From assembly GCA_937907055.1 (NCBI GenBank), contig CALCTW010000086.1, forward strand, positions 1-12,317: a stretch of 12,317 nucleotides of DNA, read 5' to 3'. Shown in pieces: positions 1 through 6,469 of the stretch. The position numbers were made by a program, and so were the translations under genes. Every line of letters begins with the position of its first letter. Within the stretch, counting starts at the first letter, position 1. This DNA comes from an uncultured Clostridia bacterium. Lineage in GTDB: Bacteria; Bacillota; Clostridia; Christensenellales; Aristaeellaceae. The notes below the pieces were generated by a model. That model was not told the origin of the DNA and did no database searches. It worked only from the letters and a program-made list of their open reading frames with translations.

Positions 1-627
1 CTTGGCGGAGTTGGGGTACTTGAGGACTTTTTCAATGTCCTTTATGGTGATGAGACCGCGAAGCTCGTTTTTGTCGTTCCCAATAGGGAGCTTCTCAATG
101 CGGTGCGCGGCGAGGATTTCCTTGGCCTCGTCGAGCGTGGTGCCTTCGGGCGCGGTCACGAGGTTTTTGCTGGTCATGACCTCGGCAATGCGGCGCGAAT
201 AATCGGTTTCAAATCTCAGGTCGCGGTTGGTGAGAATGCCGACCAGCTTTCCGTCCTTGGTGATGGGAACGCCGGAAATGCGGTATCTCTCCATGAGCGC
301 CAAAGCGTCTGAGATGAGATTCTCGGGGGAAAGGAAGAACGGATCGATGATTACGCCGTGCTCGCTTCTCTTCACCTTGTCCACGCTCGTCGCCTGTTCG
401 TCGATGGACATATTTTTGTGAATTACGCCGAGACCTCCCTCACGGGCAATCGCAATCGCCAGACGCGAATCGGTGACGGTGTCCATTGCGGCGGACATGA
501 TCGGGATGTTCAGGCGAATCTTGTCCGTCAGATTTACGGACAGATCTACCTCGCGAGGAAGCACATCGCTCTTATGGGGAACCAGCAGCACGTCGTCAAA
601 AGTCAAGCCTTCACGGATGATCGCCAT
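1..627 (-). CDS. guaB: IMP dehydrogenase, N-terminal 209 residues (runs off left edge)
   Basis: IMP dehydrogenase oxidises IMP to XMP with NAD+, the committed step of GMP synthesis in the cytosol. The translated start (MAIIREGLTFDDVLLVPHKS) is the typical IMPDH N-terminus, followed by the barrel strand NIPIMSAAMDTVTD at about residues 40-53 and EGGLGVIHKNM at 63-73. Two CBS domains interrupt the barrel at about residues 95-143 (with RISGVPI and LVGILTNRDLRF) and 150-203 (with RIEKLPI and LRGLITIKDIEK). The catalytic cysteine loop lies beyond the window. The chosen ATG (625-627) is the only one in frame. AGGAGG (complement of 638-643) sits 10 bases upstream, slightly far but acceptable. The gene lies downstream of metK on the same strand but has its own promoter and follows a terminator, so it is probably transcribed separately. 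Confidence 0.95.
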   Translation of the reverse strand, partial: MAIIREGLTFDDVLLVPHKSDVLPREVDLSVNLTDKIRLNIPIMSAAMDTVTDSRLAIAIAREGGLGVIHKNMSIDEQATSVDKVKRSEHGVIIDPFFLSPENLISDALALMERYRISGVPITKDGKLVGILTNRDLRFETDYSRRIAEVMTSKNLVTAPEGTTLDEAKEILAAHRIEKLPIGNDKNELRGLITIKDIEKVLKYPNSAK

Positions 628-657
628 TTCTGCATTTCCTCCTGTATTTTTCCGGCC

Positions 658-686
658 ATTATACGCTGATCGAAGGAGTGCGTCAA
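658..686 (-). promoter_or_regulatory. guaB promoter
   Basis: On the minus strand, TTGACG (complement of 681-686) is followed by a 17-base spacer and a perfect TATAAT (complement of 658-663). Transcription should start near 651, giving a leader of only about 24 bases before the guaB ATG. Confidence 0.85.
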
Positions 687-697
687 CCCCCGATGTG

Positions 698-738
698 TAA
701 AGAAACGGGAGATTCTCGCAAAAAGCGGCAATCTCCCG
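698..738 (-). terminator. metK transcription terminator
   Basis: Read on the minus strand, a perfect 9-bp stem (CGGGAGATT at 730-738 with AATCTCCCG at 706-714) closes a loop that holds a further CGC/GCG pairing around TTTTT. It is followed by TTTCTTTA. It lies just after the metK stop codon and separates metK from guaB. Confidence 0.8.
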
Positions 739-743
739 AAAGT

Positions 744-1907
744 TTATCTAATTCTTAATTGATCCGCGTAATCGAGCTTCTCCCAAGTGAGATCAAGATC
801 GTCGCGGCCGAAATGACCATAGGCTGCGGTCTTGCGGTAAATGGGACGTCTCAGGTCAAGGGTCTTGATGATCGCAGCGGGACGCAGGTCGAACACCTTC
901 GCGACGATCTCAGCCAGCTGATCATCGGGCATCACGCCGGTGCCCTGGGTATCCACCAGCAGGCTCACAGGCCTGGCCACGCCGATGGCATAGGCCAGCT
1001 GGATCTGGCACTGATGGGCCAGGCCGGCAGCGACGATGTTCTTGGCCACGTGACGGGCGGCATAGGCTGCGCTGCGGTCCACCTTGGTCGGGTCCTTGCC
1101 GGAGAAGGCGCCGCCGCCGTGGGGGGCATAGCCGCCGTAGGTATCCACGATGATCTTGCGGCCGGTGAGACCGCTGTCACCGGCAGGGCCGCCGATGACG
1201 AAACGCCCCGAGGGATTGATGAAGTACTTGGTCTCGTCATCCAGCAGCTCCGCCGGGATGACGGCCTTGATGACATGCTCCATCATGGCTTCGCGGATGG
1301 CTTCCTGAGAGATCTGCTCGTCATGCTGGGTGGAGATGACGATGGTATCCACCATGACGGGCTTGTTGTCCTCATAAACGACGGTCACCTGAGACTTGCC
1401 GTCCGGACGCATCCACGCGCAGGTGCCGTTCTTGCGCACCTCGGACATGCGGCGGGTGAGACGGTGCGCCAGCGCGATGGGCATGGGCATCATTTCGGGG
1501 GTCTGATCGCAGGCATAGCCGAACATCATGCCCTGATCGCCCGCGCCGGTCTCCTTGTCATCGGTGCCGCGGTTTTCAAGGGCGTCATCCACGCCGCCGG
1601 CGATATCGGGGCTCTGCTCATGCACATCGGTGAGCACGGCGCAGGTAGCGCCGTCAAAGCCTTTCTTGGCGCGGTCGTAGCCGATATCCAGCACCACCTG
1701 ACGGGCGATGGAGGAGATATCCACATAGCCGGTGGTGGTCATTTCGCCCATGACCATGATGAGGCCGGTGGTGGTGCAGCATTCGCACGCCACGCGGGAC
1801 ATGGGATCCTGCGCGAGCACGGCATCCAGTACGGCGTCAGAGATCTGATCGCACATTTTATCGGGATGGCCTTCGGTAACGGATTCGGAAGTGAAGAGTT
1901 TACGCAT
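744..1907 (-). CDS. metK: S-adenosylmethionine synthetase
   Basis: MetK makes S-adenosylmethionine from methionine and ATP in the cytosol and is usually essential. The 387-residue product has normal length. It shows the N-terminal signature GHPDK (13-17), the ATP-site motif GAGDQG (121-126), and the glycine-rich phosphate-binding segment GGGAFSGKDPTKVDRS (264-279). The start at 1907 is supported by AGGAG (complement of 1914-1918) six bases upstream and by the usual RKLFTSESVTEGHPDK opening. It is monocistronic, because a terminator follows and guaB has its own promoter. A SAM-I riboswitch in the leader should shut transcription off when SAM is abundant, giving direct product feedback. The opposite strand is open for its whole length, which is a compositional shadow and not a gene. 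Confidence 0.97.
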   Translation of the reverse strand: MRKLFTSESVTEGHPDKMCDQISDAVLDAVLAQDPMSRVACECCTTTGLIMVMGEMTTTGYVDISSIARQVVLDIGYDRAKKGFDGATCAVLTDVHEQSPDIAGGVDDALENRGTDDKETGAGDQGMMFGYACDQTPEMMPMPIALAHRLTRRMSEVRKNGTCAWMRPDGKSQVTVVYEDNKPVMVDTIVISTQHDEQISQEAIREAMMEHVIKAVIPAELLDDETKYFINPSGRFVIGGPAGDSGLTGRKIIVDTYGGYAPHGGGAFSGKDPTKVDRSAAYAARHVAKNIVAAGLAHQCQIQLAYAIGVARPVSLLVDTQGTGVMPDDQLAEIVAKVFDLRPAAIIKTLDLRRPIYRKTAAYGHFGRDDLDLTWEKLDYADQLRIR

Positions 1908-1997
1908 GGTTTTCTCCTTTTATAATGGGCATGGAAAGCAGGGAACGCTTTCCGGGGGAAGGGGGAATCTGAACTCCATACCATATCTGCCGCAAAG

Positions 1998-2028
1998 TAA
2001 AAACCGCGTGCCTTTACAGACAAGCGGT
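1998..2028 (-). terminator. Riboswitch-controlled terminator upstream of metK
   Basis: Minus-strand hairpin: CCGC and UGUCU pair with AGGCA and GCGG across one U-C mismatch, closed by a GUAA loop and followed by TTTTTA. This is the expression platform of the SAM-I riboswitch. Its 5' arm (CUUGUCUG, complement of 2017-2024) can instead pair over 8 bases, with one G-U, with CAGAUAAG (complement of 2048-2055), which contains the 3' strand of riboswitch helix P1. The two structures exclude each other, which is the classical S-box OFF switch. Confidence 0.85.
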
Positions 2029-2046
2029 GATCATTGATGCATTGCG

Positions 2047-2147
2047 CCTTATCTGCCGGTGTTGCCACCGCCGGAATTAGCACCTTGCGCTTGCGCGCCG
2101 GTTGCCGGGCTTCACAGGGCCGTTCCCTCTGCCACTCTTGATAAGGT
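2047..2147 (-). promoter_or_regulatory. SAM-I (S-box) riboswitch aptamer
   Basis: On the minus strand the leader carries the S-box core in the expected order. P1 is CCUUAUC (complement of 2140-2146) pairing with GAUAAGG (complement of 2047-2053). Next come the AAGAG/GGCAGAGGGA segment of P2, the highly conserved UGAAGCCCGGCAACC, a P3 hairpin, the GGUGCUAAUUCC junction, and a P4 hairpin closed by GCAA. SAM binding would stabilise P1, leaving the downstream terminator free to form and stopping metK transcription. The fit of primary and secondary structure leaves little doubt about the class. Confidence 0.96.
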
Positions 2148-2164
2148 ATTCAGTTCGATGCACT

Positions 2165-2193
2165 ATTATAATGACGGAAGGGAAGCGTGTCAA
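2165..2193 (-). promoter_or_regulatory. metK promoter
   Basis: On the minus strand there is a perfect TTGACA (complement of 2188-2193), a 17-base spacer, and a perfect TATAAT (complement of 2165-2170). The start should fall near 2158, just ahead of the riboswitch. Such a consensus promoter fits control by attenuation, not by activation. Confidence 0.93.
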
Positions 2194-2232
2194 GGCGTTT
2201 GGGAATGTTTTTTGAGATACGGAAATGCACGG

Positions 2233-2249
2233 CGCGGCGTACCGCCGCG
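2233..2249. repeat. GC-rich inverted repeat in the metK/DUF6273 divergent region
   Basis: CGCGGCG (2233-2239) and CGCCGCG (2243-2249) are perfect inverted repeats around a three-base spacer. They lie between the divergent metK and DUF6273 promoters and directly upstream of the latter -35 box. There is no T-run on either side, so this is not an obvious terminator. It may be a protein site or just a structural element. Confidence 0.4.
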
Positions 2250-2252
2250 TGG

Positions 2253-2282
2253 TTGACGATTATCATATGATCATGGTAAAAT
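2253..2282 (+). promoter_or_regulatory. Promoter of the zinc-ribbon/DUF6273 gene, with palindrome in the spacer
   Basis: TTGACG (2253-2258), an 18-base spacer, and TAAAAT (2277-2282) place a start near 2289. The spacer contains a perfect 10-bp palindrome, ATCATATGAT (2262-2271), a position where a repressor could block RNA polymerase. The operator role is inference. Confidence 0.65.
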
Positions 2283-2314
2283 CATGAAAAACGGAGACCA
2301 AAGGGGTGACGAAA

Positions 2315-3331
2315 ATGGCATTGATCAGATGCCCGGAATGCGGAAGACAGATCAGTGATGACGCCGCGATGTGTATGGGCTGCGGAAAGCCGATGGAGAA
2401 GATTCGCGAGCAACTGGCAGCAGAAAAGGCGGAAGCGGAGAAGCTGAAGGCGGAAAAGGAAGCGGCGCGCCTGCAGGCGGAGAAAGAAAAGGCAGAAAAA
2501 GCGGCGAATAAGCCCGCGAACGGGAAAAAGCCGATCGGGCTGTTCATCGCATTGGCGGCGGTCATCGCGGTGATCGCCGTGGTGATGGTGATCGTATCGG
2601 GAACGGGCAAGGTGAAGGTCAATTTCACGAAAGCGGATGTAGTGGTCGGAAACATCATCACTTTCGGCACGTATGAACAGGATAATGATACCGTCAACGG
2701 CAAGGAACCGGTCGAATGGCTGGTGTTGGACGTGGATAAGAGCAAGAATCGCGCTTTGGTGATCAGCCGGTACGGACTGGACGCGCACCGATTTGATGTA
2801 AGTACATATCAGGGCTGGGATAAGAGCGAGATCCGCAGCTGGCTGAACAGCACATTCCTGAACAACGCGTTTACCGCAGAGGAGCAGAAGGCAATCGCGA
2901 CAACAACGGTAAAGACCGGTAATAATGATGAATGGGTGGCATTCGCGAAAAAGATGAGCTTGTTTTATAACAGCGTAAGCGGCGGATCAGATACACAGGA
3001 CAAGGTGTTCCTGCTAAGTCTTGAGGAAGCTATGGAATATGGTGGATACAGCACGCTGGAGAACTTCTATATCAATAAAGCTGATAAGATGAAGGCTACT
3101 CCGACAAAGTACGCGGTAGCTCAGGAGGCGTATCAGTACAATGACAGCGATAGCAGCTACAAGCTGAACGGCACAGGGTGCTGCTGGTGGTGGCTGCGTT
3201 CGCCTGGCTACCACTGTTACCTCGCGTCCTATGTCGGCCCCGGCGGCAGCCTCTACGGCAACGACGTGCGCAGCACACATGGTTCTGTTCGGCCAGCATT
3301 CTGGCTTAATCTGGATTCTATCATCCCTTAA
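2315..3331 (+). CDS. Membrane-anchored zinc-ribbon/DUF6273 protein with variable C-terminal segment
   Basis: The 338-residue protein has four parts. A small zinc ribbon has Cys at 6, 9, 20 and 23 (CPEC and CMGC). A Lys/Glu/Ala coiled coil spans about 28-65. One membrane segment lies at about 74-95. An outside domain of the DUF6273 type covers about 113-334 (EWLVLDVDKSKNRALVISRYGL, SEIRSWLNSTFL, CCWWWLRSPG, VRPAFWLNL). The end of this domain, from RSPG to VRP (residues 299-324), differs strongly from the neighbouring copy, mostly at NNC/NNT codons, as in targets of diversity-generating retroelements. ATG at 2315 is preferred over GTG at 2306 because AAGGGGTGA forms its binding site and zinc-ribbon proteins of this kind begin MALIRCPEC. 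Molecular function is unknown; ligand binding or surface display is an inference from the fold. Confidence 0.85.
   Translation: MALIRCPECGRQISDDAAMCMGCGKPMEKIREQLAAEKAEAEKLKAEKEAARLQAEKEKAEKAANKPANGKKPIGLFIALAAVIAVIAVVMVIVSGTGKVKVNFTKADVVVGNIITFGTYEQDNDTVNGKEPVEWLVLDVDKSKNRALVISRYGLDAHRFDVSTYQGWDKSEIRSWLNSTFLNNAFTAEEQKAIATTTVKTGNNDEWVAFAKKMSLFYNSVSGGSDTQDKVFLLSLEEAMEYGGYSTLENFYINKADKMKATPTKYAVAQEAYQYNDSDSSYKLNGTGCCWWWLRSPGYHCYLASYVGPGGSLYGNDVRSTHGSVRPAFWLNLDSIIP
3209..3286 (+). other. Putative hypervariable segment of the first DUF6273 domain
   Basis: These 26 codons lie between the conserved RSPG and VRPAFWL motifs. Compared with the second copy, 15 of 26 residues differ, while the flanks are nearly identical. 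Of the 15 differing codons, 14 end in C or T (for example tac, cac, tgt, tat, ggc, aac, gac, cgc, cat). Fixed positions are L, S, V, GGSL, G, V, T and G. This pattern suits adenine mutagenesis of AAY codons. No template repeat is seen in the window. Confidence 0.5.
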
Positions 3332-3379
3332 TCAAAGAGAGCGAAGCGAACGGAAACTAATATAAAGTAGTCGGCCTTT

Positions 3380-4212
3380 GCAGTGAAAACTCAGCGATGC
3401 ATATGAACTGTGGTAAGCCGATGAAAGGATTCACAAATGGTTGACAGAGCAACAGTCGGGAGCAGAGAAACAGAAAAGAGGTGAATATGCCTGTGAAAAG
3501 GAAAGAACCGATCGGACTGTTCATCGCGCTGGCGGCGGTCATCGCGGTGATCGCCGTGGTGATTGTGCTTGTTGTACCCGGAGGGGGCGAGGAGAATGTT
3601 GGCAGTATTATCACCTTCGGCGCGTATGAGCAGGACAATGATCTGACAAATGGCAAGGAACCGATCGAGTGGATCGTGCTGGATATGGATAAAAAATCGA
3701 ACCGTGCGCTGGTGATCAGCCGGTATGGACTGGACGCGCGCGCGTATCAGTCGGGTGATTGGGATACGCAGTATCCCACTTGGGAAAAGAGTGAGATCCG
3801 CGAATGGCTGAACAACGATTTTCTGAGCGCGGCGTTTACGGCGGAAGAGCAGAAGGGAATCGTGATCCAAAGGATCAGTACGCCTGTCTTTTATGGAAAT
3901 ATCGGCGGTGTGGACACGTAGGACAAGATATGGCTTTTGAGCCGAGATGAGGCAACGACATATTTCAAAAATGATGAAGCGAGGAAGGCGACACCTACGA
4001 GATATGCTGTAGCACGGGGTGCTTATCAGGATAGCAGCAACAAGTTGAACAACACAGAGTGCTGCTGGTGGTTGTTGCGCTCGCCCGGTGACTACAGTGA
4101 CCTTACTTCCATCGTTCTCGGTGGCGGCAGTCTTGGTGGTCTCCATGTGAACGGCACGCTCGGAGCAGTTCGTCCGACATTCTGGCTTGATCTGGGCGCT
4201 GTTATCCCTTAA
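3380..4212 (+). pseudogene. Decayed tandem copy of the zinc-ribbon/DUF6273 gene
   Basis: Homology to the upstream gene starts near 3380, in the zinc ribbon (SENSAMHMNCGKPM against SDDAAMCMGCGKPM). The first CxxC pair is gone and one Cys is replaced by His. The same frame is then broken by TGA at 3442-3444. Most of the coiled coil is lost or frameshifted. The membrane segment (from 3508, nearly identical in DNA to 2531-2593) and the DUF6273 domain follow. A TAG at 3919-3921 sits exactly where the first copy has CAG (SDTQDK against VDT-stop-DK). Downstream, the frame runs on intact to TAA at 4210-4212, including CCWWLLRSPG and VRPTFWLDL. ATG 3487, with AGAGGTGA just upstream, could still give a 145-residue membrane-anchored fragment. 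A simple reading is a duplication now decaying. Amber readthrough is an alternative. Confidence 0.75.
4090..4167 (+). other. Putative hypervariable segment of the second DUF6273 copy
   Basis: This is the counterpart of 3209-3286 in the decayed copy, 26 codons between RSPG and VRPTFWL. At the 15 positions differing from copy one, 14 codons here also end in C or T (gac, tac, agt, atc, ctc, ggt, cat, aac and so on). Conserved positions also show silent C/T differences, so the two copies have been separate for some time. Confidence 0.45.
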
Positions 4213-4283
4213 TGGAGAATAGGAAAAAGTGAGGGCGCAGAGGCGCTGATCTGTCTTTGAGGGGTTTTACAAAAAAGCATCAT

Positions 4284-4319
4284 ACACCGGTAAAGCGATC
4301 GGCTTTGCCGGTGTTTTTT
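4284..4319 (+). terminator. Terminator after the DUF6273 pair
   Basis: A strong hairpin: CACCGG, T, AAAGC pair with GCTTT, G, CCGGTG around a five-base loop. This gives about 12 bp with one G-T pair, followed directly by six T. It separates the DUF6273 pair from the next transcription unit. Confidence 0.9.
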
Positions 4320-4391
4320 GATAAAAGTCCCTTCTTCGGAGGAGGATGAACCGGGCTTTGCGCGGCCGCGGAGGTTTTGCCGTGCTTTTGA

Positions 4392-4420
4392 TTGACTTTA
4401 CGGGCTGCAACGGGTAGAAT
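4392..4420 (+). promoter_or_regulatory. Promoter of the DUF6273-CapA gene
   Basis: TTGACT (4392-4397), a 17-base spacer, and TAGAAT (4415-4420) predict a start near 4427 and a leader of about 24 bases. It lies right after the preceding terminator. Confidence 0.75.
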
Positions 4421-4450
4421 GATAAGGATGCTGATCGGGGAGGACGCGCG

Positions 4451-6406
4451 ATGATTTTCAGGGATCGAGGAAAGAAAAACGCCATTCTTTTTATTTTGCT
4501 TCTGCTGCTGCCGCTCTGCGCGGGCGCTGCTTTCGCGGAGGCGGAGCTGAACGGCTATAACGCGGATACAAAAAAGTATGAGTATGTGCAGCTGGGCACT
4601 TATCCGTATGAGAAGGACGGGACCGAAAGACCTGTTCTGTGGCGTGTGCTGAGCGTGAAAAACGGTCAGGCCACGCTGATGACGGAATATATCATCGATA
4701 CCAGTCAGGTGATCTTTGAGACCAATCAGAAAGTGATCGAAAACCGTACCTTCCGCCGCATCGACCGGTATGAGGACAGCGACATGTGCGACTGGCTGAC
4801 GAATACTGTGACGCCCCGGATGATGGGAGAGGATCCCATTCAGAACGCCATGCTGACACCGCGCGAGGGTCAGGGCAAGGTGTATCTGTTCAATACGACC
4901 GATATGACCACCACGGATTACGGCTTTACTGCCGGATTCTACGGGGAAAACTGGCAGCACCGCGCGCGCTGCGCGGTGGGTACGCCCTACGCGGCAAAAA
5001 TGCGCAACCTGTATGTGGACGCCAGCGGCTATTCCACCTACTGGATCGGCGAGCTGCACAGCGGCACGCAGGGCTATAAGCTGTGGATCGTGGGCTATAA
5101 CGGACATATCAGCGCGGGCGTTTACACCCGTGTGAATATCGGCGTCCGTCCCGTGACCACGCTGGATATGGCGCAGATCGAGATCACCGGCGGCAGCGGC
5201 ACGATGGAGGACCCCTACACGCTGGGTTATACCGGCAGCGCGGCTACCGCGGCGCCGGAACCGGCAATGAACGCCGCGGCCCCCGAAGGAACGGAAGAGG
5301 CGCTGCCCGCGGATGATGAGAATGCCGCGGAACAGCAGGAAGATGATAACAGCGCTGCTTCTGATAATAATGAAGAAATCACCGAAAACGACGCGGAAAC
5401 TGTGACGCCCGCCCCCATCGAAAAAGAAGAGGGCAGCATCGTGATCTCCCTGTTGGGGGATTGCTCCATCGGCGACAGCGGACAGTTTGTGGGCGCGAAC
5501 CCCAGTTATCACCGCAGCGTGGATGAAAACGGCTACGCGTGGCCGTTCTCGACCGTGATCGATTATCTGGCCGCGGATGACCTGACAGTGGCCAATCTGG
5601 AGGTGGTGTTCACCACCCGCACCCGGCATGAGGATAAAATGTATTACCTGCGGGCGGATCGGGATCATGTGAACATCCTGCTGGAGGGCAGCATCGAAGC
5701 GGTGAATACCGTGAATAACCACTGCCAGGATTTTATGGAGGGCGGTTATCTGGATACGCTGGAGGTGCTGGACGAGGCCGGGATCGACCATTTCGGGACC
5801 ATCCGCAATCTGTCGGATCTGACGCTCGCAAAGGATATCAACGGCATCCGCGTGGGCTTTGTGGGCTTCAGCTATCCGGCGATCGAAAACAACTTTAATG
5901 TGATCAGCAAGAAGATCAGCACCCTGAAGGAAACGGAAGGCTGCGAGATCGTGATCGTATCGCTGCACTGGGGGCGCGAGACCCATACCACACCCGAGCT
6001 CTGGCAGCAGGAATACGCCAAGCGGCTGATCGACGCCGGCGCGGATGTCATCTGGGGACATCATCCGCATGTGCTGCAGCCGGTGGAATTCTATAAAGGA
6101 AAGATCATTCTCTATTCCACGGGCAATTTCACTTTCGGCACGATCAGCGATCTGGACCCGGCGACGGGCATCTTTCAGATCACAATGAAGCGTGACAGCG
6201 ACGGCAATGCCGTGCTGGACAAGCTGCAGGTGATCGCCTGTGAAACAAGGCGCTCCGGCGATTACCGCCCCAAGGTACTGGAGGGCGAAGCCGCCGCGGC
6301 TGTTTATAAGAAGCTGCAGATGAAAAAGAACACCTCCGGCTGCAAGGGCCTGCCGGCGGAATTCTTTGATACAGGTGTTGTTGACCTCGCTCAGCTCGGC
6401 GAGTAA
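4451..6406 (+). CDS. Secreted DUF6273-CapA fusion protein
   Basis: The 651-residue protein starts with a signal peptide (charged RDRGKK, then a Leu-rich core, likely cleaved after AFA at 27-29). A DUF6273-like domain follows at about 42-237 (YVQLGTYPYEKDG, RPVLWRVLSV, CDWL, STYWIG, NIGVRP). Next is an Ala/Glu/Asp/Asn-rich linker at about 262-326. The C-terminal part, about 328-605, is a CapA/PGA_cap domain of the calcineurin-like phosphoesterase fold: LLGDCSIG (335-340 region, Asp337), ANLE (381-384), NNH (422-424), HWG (506-508), GHHPHVLQP (536-544), YSTGNF (555-560). All usual metal-site motifs are present, so it should be active. CapA proteins act outside the membrane, classically in poly-gamma-glutamate capsule synthesis, but no other capsule gene is nearby. 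GGGGAGG seven bases upstream supports the ATG. The fusion is the notable feature. Confidence 0.88.
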   Translation: MIFRDRGKKNAILFILLLLLPLCAGAAFAEAELNGYNADTKKYEYVQLGTYPYEKDGTERPVLWRVLSVKNGQATLMTEYIIDTSQVIFETNQKVIENRTFRRIDRYEDSDMCDWLTNTVTPRMMGEDPIQNAMLTPREGQGKVYLFNTTDMTTTDYGFTAGFYGENWQHRARCAVGTPYAAKMRNLYVDASGYSTYWIGELHSGTQGYKLWIVGYNGHISAGVYTRVNIGVRPVTTLDMAQIEITGGSGTMEDPYTLGYTGSAATAAPEPAMNAAAPEGTEEALPADDENAAEQQEDDNSAASDNNEEITENDAETVTPAPIEKEEGSIVISLLGDCSIGDSGQFVGANPSYHRSVDENGYAWPFSTVIDYLAADDLTVANLEVVFTTRTRHEDKMYYLRADRDHVNILLEGSIEAVNTVNNHCQDFMEGGYLDTLEVLDEAGIDHFGTIRNLSDLTLAKDINGIRVGFVGFSYPAIENNFNVISKKISTLKETEGCEIVIVSLHWGRETHTTPELWQQEYAKRLIDAGADVIWGHHPHVLQPVEFYKGKIILYSTGNFTFGTISDLDPATGIFQITMKRDSDGNAVLDKLQVIACETRRSGDYRPKVLEGEAAAAVYKKLQMKKNTSGCKGLPAEFFDTGVVDLAQLGE

Positions 6407-6416
6407 ACATAAATAT

Positions 6417-6458
6417 CGTGAGTTCGAGACCTTCCTCACGTAAAACAAAACTAAAGGA
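6417..6458 (+). promoter_or_regulatory. preQ1-I riboswitch controlling queT translation
   Basis: CGTGAG (6417-6422) pairs with CTCACG (6435-6440) to form P1, and the loop carries TTCGAGACCTTC. An A-rich L3 strand (TAAAACAAAACTA) leads to AAGG (6454-6457), which can pair with CCTT (6430-6433) of the loop to make the H-type pseudoknot. AAGG is part of the queT ribosome binding site, AAAGGAG, so binding of the queuosine precursor should hide it and stop translation. Size, order and sequence match class I preQ1 riboswitches. Its position before a queuosine-precursor transporter supports the call. Confidence 0.9.
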
Positions 6459-6469
6459 GAACTTGAAAA

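Noticed and set aside
759..1925. A 388-codon open frame on the plus strand opposite metK
   Set aside because: It mirrors metK almost end to end, has a repetitive Gly/His/Asp composition and no ribosome binding site. metK is unmistakable.
2306..2314. GTG at 2306 as start of the zinc-ribbon/DUF6273 gene
   Set aside because: This GTG lies within AAGGGGTGA, which serves as binding site for ATG 2315. The product from 2315 has the normal zinc-ribbon N-terminus.
3330..3370. A promoter for the second DUF6273 copy around TATAAA at 3361
   Set aside because: No -35 box lies at a suitable distance, and no convincing terminator follows the first copy either, so co-transcription is more likely.
3441..3629. 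A 62-codon plus-strand frame within the decayed DUF6273 copy
   Set aside because: It is the shifted frame of the lost coiled coil and membrane segment. It is evidence of the frameshift, not a separate gene.
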